Assembly: GCF_048007105.1 (NCBI RefSeq)
Contig: NZ_CP180352.1
Coordinates: 4,464,001 to 4,528,000, forward strand
Direction of reading: 5' to 3'
DNA: 64,000 nucleotides
Source: Minwuia sp048007105
GTDB lineage: Bacteria; Pseudomonadota; Alphaproteobacteria; Minwuiales; Minwuiaceae
Shown: piece after piece, positions 8,664 to 16,312 of the stretch
How positions within the stretch are numbered: the first letter of the stretch is position 1
Layout: each line of letters begins with the position of its first letter
Translations under genes and position numbers: made by a program
Notes under the pieces: generated by a model
Databases searched by the model: none
What the model was told of the DNA's origin: nothing
The model's input: only the letters and a program-made list of their open reading frames with translations

Positions 8664-9590
8664 CTACCTCAGTTTCGGGTTGAGCGCATCGCGGAGCCAG
8701 TCGCCCAGCAGGTTCACCGACAGCACCAGCATCGCGAGAAAGATGCCGGGGAAGATCACGATCCACCATTCGCCGGAGAACAGGAAATCCTGGCCGATAC
8801 GGATCAGGGTGCCGAGCGAGGGTTCGGTCGGCGGCACGCCGACGCCGAGAAAGGACAGCGTTGCCTCCAGCAGGATCGAGACCGCCAGATTGATGGTGCC
8901 GATAACAAGCACCGGCCCCATCACATTGGGCAGCACGTGCCGATACATGATCGCGAAGCGGCCGAGGCCGATCACACGGGCCGCCTGGACGTACTCCTTG
9001 CCCTTCTCGACCATTGTCGAGCCGCGCACCGTCCGCGCGAACTGGGGCCAGATCGACAGCGCGATCGAGATGATAATGACGTAGAGCGCGATGTCGCCCT
9101 CACCTGCGAAGACCGCCTGGCTGACGCCGCTGATCAGCAGGGCGATGAGCAGCGCCGGGAAGCTGAGCTGCACGTCGGCGACGCGCATGATGGCCGTGTC
9201 CACGCTGCCGCCCAGATAGCCCGCGACCAGTCCCAGCGTCACGCCGATGACGATCGCCAGAACAACGGAGGCGAAGCCGACGAGGATCGAGACCCGGGAG
9301 CCGTAGAGAATGGCCGAGTACATGTCGCGGCCCTGGTCGTCGGCGCCCAGGATGAAGGGCATGTAGCCGTCGGGGTTCCAGATCGGCGGGGTGAAGGCGT
9401 TCAGCAGGTCCAGCGACGCCGGATCGAATGGATCCTGCGGCGTGATCAACGGCGCGATCAGGGCTGCGAGGATCATGATGACGGCGACGAAGCAGGCAAC
9501 GACCGCCACCGGCGAACTGCGGAAGCTGTGCCAGATATCGCCGTCGAAGAAGCGGGAGAGATTGTCGCGAAGCCGCGCCCAGGGACCCAT
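8664..9590 (-). CDS. Peptide ABC transporter permease (DppC/OppC type)
   Basis: A 308-residue inner-membrane permease with six predicted helices. The N-terminal OppC-N segment (helix 1 near residues 27-48) is followed by the LGADDQGRDMYSAILYGSRVS element typical of OppC/DppC proteins. The EAA loop reads YVQAARVIGLGRFAIMYRHV near residues 205-224. Start ATG at 9590 touches the stop codon of the partner permease (one-base overlap), which indicates coupling. It forms the translocation pore with the DppB-like protein encoded just upstream. Confidence 0.93.
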   Translation of the reverse strand: MGPWARLRDNLSRFFDGDIWHSFRSSPVAVVACFVAVIMILAALIAPLITPQDPFDPASLDLLNAFTPPIWNPDGYMPFILGADDQGRDMYSAILYGSRVSILVGFASVVLAIVIGVTLGLVAGYLGGSVDTAIMRVADVQLSFPALLIALLISGVSQAVFAGEGDIALYVIIISIALSIWPQFARTVRGSTMVEKGKEYVQAARVIGLGRFAIMYRHVLPNVMGPVLVIGTINLAVSILLEATLSFLGVGVPPTEPSLGTLIRIGQDFLFSGEWWIVIFPGIFLAMLVLSVNLLGDWLRDALNPKLR

Positions 9591-10573
9591 CAGTGGCCGC
9601 CCCCCACGCGCTCGACCCGGAGCCGCGGATCAACCACGTAGTAGAGGATGTCCACGATCAGGTTCAGCACGACGAAGATGAAGGCGACAACCATCAGGTA
9701 GGTGGACATCACCGGGATATCCACGAACTGGATCGCCTGCAGGAACAGCAGTCCCATGCCGGGCCACTGGAACACGGTCTCGGTCACGATGGCGAAGGCG
9801 ATCAGCGAACCCAGCTGCAGGCCGGTGATGGTGATGACCGGAATCAGCGTATTGCGCAGCGCATGGCCGAAATGGACCGCCCGGTTGGACAGGCCGCGGG
9901 CGCGCGCGAACTTGATGAAATCGGTTCTGAGGACTTCCAGCATTTCCGATCGCACCAGACGCATGACGAGCGCGAGCTGGAACATGCCGAGCGTGATGCC
10001 GGGCATTATCAGCGACTTCCATCCCGAAGCGGTCAGGAAGCCGGTATCCCAGAGCCCCATGTCGACCGTCTCCCCGCGTCCGAACGTCGGCAGCCAGCCC
10101 AGATAGACGCCGAAGAGCAGGATCAGGAGGATACCGATCAGGAATGTCGGCAACGATATGCCAAGCAGCGAGAAGGTCAGCAGGACCTGACTGAACCAGC
10201 TCTTTGGATAAAGACCGGTGTAGACCCCGGCTGGAACACCCACAAGGAGCGCGAAGAGCGCCGCCACGATCACGAGTTCGAGGGTCGCCGGGAAGCGCTC
10301 GCCCAGCAGCGAGTCCACGGGTCGGCCGATGCGGTAGGAAATGCCGAAATTGCCCTGCGCGACATTGGAGATGTAGCGGCCGAACTGGACAGCTACCGGA
10401 TCGTTGAGACCGAGCTTCTCACGCAGTTCGGCGCGCTCGGCCAGCGAGGTGTCCTGCCCGACCATCTGGGCCACCGGATCGCCGACGAAGCGGAACATGG
10501 TGAAGCCGATCAGGGCTACCACCAGCATGACGATCAGGGCCTGGATCAGGCGGCGTATGATGAAGGCGATCAT
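9590..10573 (-). CDS. Peptide ABC transporter permease (DppB/OppB type)
   Basis: A 327-residue permease with six predicted helices. The N-terminus (MIAFIIRRLIQALIVMLVVA) and the periplasmic segment with LRxKLGLNDPVAVQFGRYI are typical of the DppB/OppB family. The EAA loop is FIKFARARGLSNRAVHFGHA near residues 213-232. It is the first gene after the binding protein in the operon, 76 bases downstream, with a strong hairpin in the gap. Identification as the DppB-type subunit is firm; the solute is not determined. Confidence 0.93.
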   Translation of the reverse strand: MIAFIIRRLIQALIVMLVVALIGFTMFRFVGDPVAQMVGQDTSLAERAELREKLGLNDPVAVQFGRYISNVAQGNFGISYRIGRPVDSLLGERFPATLELVIVAALFALLVGVPAGVYTGLYPKSWFSQVLLTFSLLGISLPTFLIGILLILLFGVYLGWLPTFGRGETVDMGLWDTGFLTASGWKSLIMPGITLGMFQLALVMRLVRSEMLEVLRTDFIKFARARGLSNRAVHFGHALRNTLIPVITITGLQLGSLIAFAIVTETVFQWPGMGLLFLQAIQFVDIPVMSTYLMVVAFIFVVLNLIVDILYYVVDPRLRVERVGGGH

Positions 10574-10595
10574 TCAGGTCGCTTCTTGAAAAGAA

Positions 10596-10633
10596 GCGGC
10601 CCCCCACTTCCGGCGAGGGAAATGAGGGGCCGC
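10596..10633 (-). terminator. Hairpin with T-rich tail between binding-protein and permease genes
   Basis: On the minus strand GCGGCCCC pairs perfectly with GGGGCCGC (8 bp, 22-base loop), followed by TTCTTTTC. It sits between the binding-protein stop and the permease start. This position commonly holds a partial terminator or processing/stabilising hairpin that keeps binding-protein levels above those of the membrane subunits. Confidence 0.65.
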
Positions 10634-10649
10634 GACCTTCAAACCGACA

Positions 10650-12239
10650 TCAGTCGATCGTTACGTGGCGCCACGCGAACTGGTTGTCCGCGCGCTGCTT
10701 CACGTTGACGCCGCTGCGCACACCCCACGCCAGCGCCTGCTGGTGCAGCGGGATATGAGCAACCTCGTCGGTGGTGATCTTCCATGCCTGTCGGATCATC
10801 TCGGAACGCTTCGCAGCATCCGTCTCGGACAGGATCTGCGCCGTCAGCCCGTCCACCTTCTCGTTGCAGTAGCGGCCCAGGTTGAACTTGCCGTTGCCGG
10901 TTTCCTCGTTGTAGCAGCCATGCAGGTTGAACAGCACGTTCCAGCTGTCGAACGAGCCCGGCGTCCAGCCCAGCAGGTAGAAGGAGGTGTCGAGGCTCGG
11001 GGCCAGCACCTTCTTGAAGTACAGCGCCTTCGGCTGTGCCAGCAGGTTCACCTTCACGCCGACGCGGGCCAGCATGGAGGTCACGGCCAGGCAGATCGCC
11101 TCGTCGTTCACGTAGCGGTCGTTCGGGCAGTCCATGCCGACCTCGAAGCCGTCCGGATAGCCGGCTTCGGCCAGCAGGGCCTTTGCCTTGTCCGGATCGT
11201 AGGCCAACCGTTCGAAGTCGTCCTGATTGCCGCCGTTGATGCCCGGAGCGACCATCAGCGGGCTCGGCTCGGACAGGCCGCGCATGACCTTCTGCTTGAT
11301 CAGGTTGGCGTCGATGGCGTGATAGAACGCCTGACGGACGCGCAGGTCCTTGAACGGGTTCTTGCCCTTGACGTTGGAGTACAGCAGCTCGTCGCGGTGC
11401 TGGTCCATGCCCAGGAAGATCGTGCGCAGTTCCGGGCCGACCAGCATCGAAGTGCCGCTGTTGCCGTCAACGCGGTCCATGTCCTGCACCGGGATCGGGT
11501 AGGCCATGTCGACCTGGCCGGAAAGCAGTGCGGCGACACGGGTGGCGTCGGAGCCGATCGGCTTCAACGTCACCTTGGTCAGGTTGTGCTCCTTGGCGCC
11601 GTTGTCCCACCAGTCGGGGTTCACTTCGGCGACGGTCTGCACGTCGGCCTCGCGGCTGACGACCTTGAACGGGCCGGTGCCGTTGGTGTTGCGGGTGGCG
11701 AAGTTCTCGACGTCGCCGGTCGCCGACTGCGCGGTCAGCGCCCCGTTTTCCTCGGCCCAGCCCTTCGACATGATGCCCCAGGTCGACCACTCGAAGTGCA
11801 GGATCGGGTTCGGCGCCTCGGTCACGAAATCGACCGTGTAGTCATCGACCTTGATGATGTCGGTGACGCCGGCCAGACGGGTCTTCAGGTCCGACCCCTC
11901 GCCGCGGACGCGCTCGGCAGAGAAGACGACGTCGTCCGCGGTGAAGTCGCGGCCGTCGTGGAACTTCACGCCCTTGCGCAGGTGGAAGCGCCAGCGGGTC
12001 GGTTCGACAATTTCCCAGCTCTCGGCCAGGGCGGGCTCGGTCGACAGATCGGCGCCACGGCGGACCAGGCCCTCATAGACGTTCCCGAGATAGCCCAGCG
12101 TGAAGGTTTCGTTGAGGTTGTACGGATCCATCGAGTTGGCGTCGCCCTGGAACGCGAAGGTCATTTCCTTCGCGCTGGCGCCCGCGGCACCCATCGCCAG
12201 TACGGCCACGCCAGCCAGCAGCGTGTTCCGAAGTTTCAT
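10650..12239 (-). CDS. Peptide ABC transporter substrate-binding protein (SBP family 5)
   Basis: A 529-residue periplasmic solute receptor of the DppA/OppA class. I chose the ATG at 12239 because it opens a classical signal peptide (MKLRNTLLAGVAVLAMG...) with an AxA cleavage site after ASA near residue 23 and a GGGAG ribosome-binding site. The mature part begins KEMTFAFQGDANSMDPY, the usual family 5 opening, and holds RWRFHLRKGVKFHDGRDFTADDV near residues 81-103. It leads the operon of two permeases and two ATPases downstream. The ligand could be a dipeptide, oligopeptide or other compound and cannot be read from sequence. Confidence 0.93.
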   Translation of the reverse strand: MKLRNTLLAGVAVLAMGAAGASAKEMTFAFQGDANSMDPYNLNETFTLGYLGNVYEGLVRRGADLSTEPALAESWEIVEPTRWRFHLRKGVKFHDGRDFTADDVVFSAERVRGEGSDLKTRLAGVTDIIKVDDYTVDFVTEAPNPILHFEWSTWGIMSKGWAEENGALTAQSATGDVENFATRNTNGTGPFKVVSREADVQTVAEVNPDWWDNGAKEHNLTKVTLKPIGSDATRVAALLSGQVDMAYPIPVQDMDRVDGNSGTSMLVGPELRTIFLGMDQHRDELLYSNVKGKNPFKDLRVRQAFYHAIDANLIKQKVMRGLSEPSPLMVAPGINGGNQDDFERLAYDPDKAKALLAEAGYPDGFEVGMDCPNDRYVNDEAICLAVTSMLARVGVKVNLLAQPKALYFKKVLAPSLDTSFYLLGWTPGSFDSWNVLFNLHGCYNEETGNGKFNLGRYCNEKVDGLTAQILSETDAAKRSEMIRQAWKITTDEVAHIPLHQQALAWGVRSGVNVKQRADNQFAWRHVTID

Positions 12240-12301
12240 GGAATGGCTCCCTGTTATCATCATCGTGTTTCTGAGGCGCGTTCTCACGCCCGCGACAGGG
12301 C

Positions 12302-12331
12302 ATAGTGAAGATGGCCGAAAAGGCCCGTCAA
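12302..12331 (-). promoter_or_regulatory. Possible sigma-70-type promoter for the peptide ABC operon
   Basis: On the minus strand TTGACG (12331-12326) is followed after 18 bases by CACTAT (12307-12302), about 65 bases upstream of the binding-protein ATG. The -35 is good and the -10 is weak. The spacer holds a small GGCC-TTTTC-GGCC dyad. Confidence 0.3.
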
Positions 12332-12622
12332 CGTGTTTGTTGGCGTCGGAAGCGTGAGCGGCCCGGACGCTGCGTCACTTTTCTGCGCGCTGTTTCGCCG
12401 GGTGCCGCCCTTCCCGGCCCTGCCGGGCCGGATTCGCCGCGGAGGCGAAAAGTGATCCGCCGCCGGCCGCGGCGCGTTCATACTGGGTTCAGCGGCGGCA
12501 CACAGTCTGGTCCTGCGACAGGCTGCCGGGTCCACACGGCCTGCCGCTCGGCCTAAGAACGGGCGTTATCGAGGATGACACACAGACCATCCGAGCAAAT
12601 GGGGATCAGCGGAGAAGCGACC
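12332..12622. other. Intergenic region without a convincing gene
   Basis: Divergent spacer between the peptide ABC operon and the cytochrome c gene. I see no open frame with coding character. Two adjacent dyads are present: CCGGCCC-tgcc-GGGCCGG at 12414-12431 and TTCGCC-gcgga-GGCGAA at 12433-12449. They could be regulatory or a structured leader remnant. Neither has a T-tract. Confidence 0.4.
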
Positions 12623-13003
12623 ATGATGAAGAAGACAATGCTGGCCATGGCGGCCGTCCTGGCGATGGGAACGGCCACTGCGCAGGCCGAGGGCGATGCA
12701 GCCGCCGGCGCCAAGGTGTTCAACAAGTGCAAGGCCTGCCACAAGATCGAAGCCGGGCAGAAGAGCCCGGTGGGTCCGAACCTGCACGGCGTCTTCGGCC
12801 GGACCGCCGGAACCAGCGAGGATTTCACCCGCTACTCGTCGGCCATGAAGGACAGCGGCATCGTCTGGAGTGAAGAGACGATCGCGGCATACCTGGCCGA
12901 TCCGAAGGGCTACATTCCGAAGAACAAGATGGCGTTCCCCGGTCTCAAGAAGGAAGCGGACATCGCCAACATCATCGCCTACCTGAAGGAAGCCAGCCAG
13001 TAA
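12623..13003 (+). CDS. Periplasmic class I cytochrome c (c2/c550-like)
   Basis: A 126-residue secreted monohaem cytochrome, a soluble electron carrier of the periplasm. The ATG at 12623 follows a GGAGAAGCG ribosome-binding site and opens a signal peptide ending in AQA near residue 20. Mature EGDAAAGAKVFNKCKACHKIE has the CxxCH haem site (CKACH, near residues 36-40). The distal Met ligand is in KMAFPGL near residue 108, within the usual YIPKNKMAFPG context. It is close to the family's usual mature length of just over 100 residues. Monocistronic, ending in a strong intrinsic terminator. The partner oxidase or reductase is not in the window. Confidence 0.93.
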   Translation: MMKKTMLAMAAVLAMGTATAQAEGDAAAGAKVFNKCKACHKIEAGQKSPVGPNLHGVFGRTAGTSEDFTRYSSAMKDSGIVWSEETIAAYLADPKGYIPKNKMAFPGLKKEADIANIIAYLKEASQ

Positions 13004-13030
13004 CGGGGCTTTCCTGCGAGGATGACGAAC

Positions 13031-13057
13031 GGGGCGGCGCATTGCGCCGCCCCTTTT
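13031..13057 (+). terminator. Rho-independent terminator after cytochrome c
   Basis: GGGGCGGCGC-att-GCGCCGCCCC is a perfect 10-bp stem with a 3-base loop, directly followed by TTTT. It lies 28 bases after the cytochrome stop and 16 bases before the convergent ClC stop. Confidence 0.93.
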
Positions 13058-13072
13058 CGTTTCGGGGAGCTG

Positions 13073-14872
13073 CTACCGGGTCTCTTCCTGCGCTTCCTTC
13101 AGCGCCTGATTATGCGCGGCGAGAAGGTCGCGGAAGCGCACGATGCCCAGAAGATGCCGGCTGCTCCGGGAATCCACCACGGCGAGATAGCGGAAGGCTG
13201 TGCCGCTGAAGGCGGTCATCGCCTCGTCGAGCGGCATGGCCGGCGTCAGCAGCGGGCCAGGCGCCGAGGCGATGTCGACGGCGAGGCCGAAATTGTCCAG
13301 CTCCGGATCCAGCAGGGCGTATTTCACGTCGGTCTCGTTGAGAGCGCCGGTGACGCGGCCGTCCTCGTCCACCACGTAGTAGGCCTGGGCGTCGCTGTCG
13401 CGGTAGACATCGCGCAGCCGGGCGAAGGTCATCGATGAACTGATACCCTCGACGCTGGTGATCATCACGTCGGCGACGACCTGGGCATGCAGCAGCACCT
13501 CGTCGGCGTCGGCGACCTTCACCGCCCGGCGCGCCAGCTGCCAATGGAAGAAATTGCGGTAGCGGAACTGCCGCCCGAGAATTGCGGCGAAAACCACGGC
13601 GGCCATCATGGCGATGGTGACGCGGTAGTCGCCCGTCAGCTCGAACACGATCAGCGTGGTCGAGATCGGCGCGCCCAGTATGGCCGACGCCACCGCCCCC
13701 ATGCCGACAATGGCGTAGAGGCCGTGTTCGGCGGCCAGTTCGGGGAAGACATATGACGCGATGAGACCGAAGGCGCCGCCGGTCATCGCGCCGATGAAGA
13801 GGGCCGGCGAGAACACGCCGCCGCCGAAGCCGCCGGCGACCGAGATCGACGTCGCCGCCATCTTCGCCGCCACGAGCAGAACCAGCGCCGTCAGCGAGTA
13901 GAACTGCTTCAGCGCGTTGTCGGTCGCCTCGTATCCGACACCCAGAACCTCAGGGAACAGAAGCGCGATGCAACCGACCAGCAGACCGGCCACCGGCGGC
14001 CGCCAGAATTCGGGCAGCTTCAGCGCGTCATAGATGTCCTTGGTGAACCCGACCGACCAGAAGAAGACCAGCGCCATCACGCCGCTGACCAGGCCAAGCA
14101 TCATGAAGGCCGGAAACTCCCAGAAGCTCAGGATGGCGTATTCCGGGATCAGGAACGCCGGGAAATCGCCGATATGGATGCGTGTGATGATGGTGCCGAT
14201 GACGGCCGAGATCACCACCGGTGCCAGCGCCCGGAGCGCATAATGACCCAGCACGACCTCGTGGGCGAAGATCACGCCCGCGATCGGCGCGTTGAACGAT
14301 GCCGCAACGCCGGCAGCAACGCCGCAGGCCAGGACCGAATGGCCTTCGACCCGGTTGAGGTGCAGCTTCTTGGCCAGGACGCCGGCCAGCGATCCGCCGA
14401 GATGGACCAGCGGCCCCTCGCGTCCGACCGAAGCGCCGCAGCCGATGGAGAGTGCGCTGGCCGCAGCGGCGCCGATCCCGGCGCGGAACGACATCCGGCC
14501 GTCATTGTACATGCCGGCCTCGATCACATCGGGAACACCCTGGGCGCGACCGCCCGGCATGATGTAGCGCAGGAACAGCGCCAGGATCATGCCGCCGATG
14601 GCCGGGGCCAGCATCACGTGCCACCAGGGCAGGTTCCGGACGGTCTCGACGAGATATTCGGAGGCCGTGCCGTAGAAGAGATGCTGGATGATCCCCAGCA
14701 GTTCGCGGAAGCCATAGGCCGCGTAGCCGACCGCGAGGCCGATCAGCGCCGCGAAGACCAGCATCAGCATCTGTTCCCGGGCGGAGACGTCCTGGGCCGG
14801 GCGGAAATCGCGCAGGGTCTGTTTCAGGAACCGGGCGGTCCACGCGCGGGCGCGGGCGGCCGCTCCGGTCAT
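13073..14872 (-). CDS. ClC-family chloride channel/antiporter with CBS pair
   Basis: A 599-residue membrane protein. The ClC core has conserved GASVGREGPLVHLGG near residues 149-163 with the gating Glu, then FNAPIAGVIFAHEV and GGFGGGVFSPALFIGAM. The first selectivity-filter motif, GSGIP in the classical exchangers, reads GGRAQGVPDV here, so the chloride-coordinating Ser is not conserved in that form. After the membrane part come two CBS domains (about residues 460-590, MITSVEGISSSMTF and VDIASAPGPLLTPAMP) that usually bind adenine nucleotides. It is convergent with cytochrome c and three bases downstream of a thioesterase gene. Whether it is channel or H+/anion exchanger is unknown. Confidence 0.9.
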   Translation of the reverse strand: MTGAAARARAWTARFLKQTLRDFRPAQDVSAREQMLMLVFAALIGLAVGYAAYGFRELLGIIQHLFYGTASEYLVETVRNLPWWHVMLAPAIGGMILALFLRYIMPGGRAQGVPDVIEAGMYNDGRMSFRAGIGAAAASALSIGCGASVGREGPLVHLGGSLAGVLAKKLHLNRVEGHSVLACGVAAGVAASFNAPIAGVIFAHEVVLGHYALRALAPVVISAVIGTIITRIHIGDFPAFLIPEYAILSFWEFPAFMMLGLVSGVMALVFFWSVGFTKDIYDALKLPEFWRPPVAGLLVGCIALLFPEVLGVGYEATDNALKQFYSLTALVLLVAAKMAATSISVAGGFGGGVFSPALFIGAMTGGAFGLIASYVFPELAAEHGLYAIVGMGAVASAILGAPISTTLIVFELTGDYRVTIAMMAAVVFAAILGRQFRYRNFFHWQLARRAVKVADADEVLLHAQVVADVMITSVEGISSSMTFARLRDVYRDSDAQAYYVVDEDGRVTGALNETDVKYALLDPELDNFGLAVDIASAPGPLLTPAMPLDEAMTAFSGTAFRYLAVVDSRSSRHLLGIVRFRDLLAAHNQALKEAQEETR

Positions 14873-14875
14873 CGC

Positions 14876-15373
14876 TCAGCCTGCCTCGGCTGTGCGGCGG
14901 CGGATGGCCATGCCCTGGCCCGCCTTTTCCGGCCGCGGAAGGTCCCTGTGACTGTCGTAGAGCGCCCGCACCCGGGCCAGCAGATCGTCGGGCATGGCGG
15001 CCGACTTCCGTGTCTCCAGATCGACATGAACCATCATCTGTTCCGACGTCGCGGACAGATAGCCTTCATCCGCATTGAACATCTCGAAATAAGCGTGCAC
15101 CCGCTTGGGGTCGAAGTCGAGCAGCTGCACCGTGTAGCGCAGCTTCGTGCCTTCCAGCACCTCGCCGATGTAGTGGACGTTGGTTTGCAACGTGAAGAAG
15201 GACTTGTTCTCCCGCTTCACGTAGTCGAGGCCCATGTCGAGACGGTCGAACAGGCCATCGGTCGCCTTGTCGAAGGCGACGTTGTAGTAGCCCACGTTCA
15301 TGTGACCGTTGTAGTCGATCCACTCCGGCAGCACGACGGCTTCCAGGATGTTCATCGGACCGCTTTGCGGCAT
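14876..15373 (-). CDS. 4HBT/YbgC-type hotdog thioesterase
   Basis: A 165-residue hotdog protein predicted to hydrolyse acyl-CoA thioesters. The catalytic motif is EWIDYNGHMNVGYYNVAFDK near residues 17-36, with the Asp of IDYNGHMN as the expected catalytic residue. FFTLQTNVHYIGEVLEGTKL follows, as in the betainyl-CoA or carnitinyl-CoA thioesterase branch. The start at 15373 is accepted; an internal Met at residue 7 is also possible. The ClC gene follows three bases downstream on the same strand, so they are probably co-transcribed, though I see no functional link. Confidence 0.83.
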   Translation of the reverse strand: MPQSGPMNILEAVVLPEWIDYNGHMNVGYYNVAFDKATDGLFDRLDMGLDYVKRENKSFFTLQTNVHYIGEVLEGTKLRYTVQLLDFDPKRVHAYFEMFNADEGYLSATSEQMMVHVDLETRKSAAMPDDLLARVRALYDSHRDLPRPEKAGQGMAIRRRTAEAG

Positions 15374-15549
15374 GCGCTAACCCTCCCCGGTCACACGGCA
15401 ATTCCCAACAGACCGCTCCGGTCATACCGCATTGGTGGCGTCGATCAAGACGGGCTGCGCGGGACCGACCCATGAGCAGGCCGCCGGGCGGCCTTCCGGC
15501 AGGCCGTTGCAGCCGGTAATGTCCGCACTTCGGACAGGAGGAAGCGACC

Positions 15550-16185
15550 TTGATCACGATTCACCATCTCGGCGTCTCGCAGTCGGACCGTGTGGTCTGG
15601 CTGATGGAGGAACTCGGGCTCCCCTACGAGCTCAAATGGTACCACCGGAAGGCCAACCGTCTGATGCCCGAGGCGTACTTCGCCCTGCATCCGGCCGCCA
15701 CATCTCCCGTGATCGAGGATGACGGCCGCGTGCTGACGGAGTCGGCGGTGATCCTGGAGTACATCTGCCACACCCACGCCGGCGGCCGGTTCACGGTCGG
15801 GCCGGATCAGCAGAACTACGCCGATTACCTCTACTGGATGCACTTCAACAACAACGCGTTGGGCCTGTTCTTCGCCAGTCTGGCTCTGGGATCCAACCCG
15901 GAAGGCGAGACCGCGCCGCTGGTGAAGGAGCTGCTGCGACGCCGCTGGGACGGCTACTACACCATGCTGGAGCAGACGCTGGGCAACACGGATTATCTGG
16001 CCGGCGACGAACTCACCTGCGCCGACTTCATGACCATGTACGACGTGGTCCGGATCATCCCGTCGGGCGGCAAGGGGCTCGACGACCTGCCGAACACGAA
16101 GGCGTATGCCGAAAGGATCGGCGCGCGCCCTGCCTACCGGAAAGCCATGGAGATCGCCGGACCGGAGGCGAAGCCGCCGGCGTAG
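15550..16185 (+). CDS. Glutathione S-transferase
   Basis: A 211-residue cytosolic GST of usual length. The N-terminal thioredoxin-like domain begins MITIHHLGVSQSDRVVWLME; Ser/Gln around residues 9-11 occupy the glutathione-activating position. ESAVILEYI near residues 63-71 is the glutathione gamma-Glu contact motif. The C-terminal helical domain carries DYLAGDELTCADFMTMYDVV, with the conserved Asp N-cap. The ribosome-binding site is GGAGGAAG, eight bases before the start. It stands alone and is followed by a palindromic repeat element. The xenobiotic or metabolic substrate is unknown. Confidence 0.9.
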   Translation: MITIHHLGVSQSDRVVWLMEELGLPYELKWYHRKANRLMPEAYFALHPAATSPVIEDDGRVLTESAVILEYICHTHAGGRFTVGPDQQNYADYLYWMHFNNNALGLFFASLALGSNPEGETAPLVKELLRRRWDGYYTMLEQTLGNTDYLAGDELTCADFMTMYDVVRIIPSGGKGLDDLPNTKAYAERIGARPAYRKAMEIAGPEAKPPA

Positions 16186-16201
16186 ACGTCAAAGACCTGT
16201 C

Positions 16202-16288
16202 GTCACCCCCGCCTTGTGCGGGGGTCCGGTGCGGCTTCGCCGCTGGTCTGATGATTGATCGGATGCCCGCATGAAGCGGGCATGACAA
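16202..16288 (-). repeat. Palindromic intergenic repeat element, copy 1
   Basis: Read on the minus strand this stretch runs TTGTCATGCCCGC...GCGGGCATCCG, then GCGGCGAAGCCGC, then CCCCCGC...GCGGGGGTGAC, so it holds three hairpins. The same order of three hairpins and near-identical core sequence occurs on the plus strand at 34646-34743. This is a REP/BIME-like dispersed element. It lies between the GST gene and the convergent pheT stop and may serve as a bidirectional terminator. Confidence 0.75.
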
Positions 16289-16312
16289 TCGGCGTGCGCC
16301 GGGCCGTCGAGC

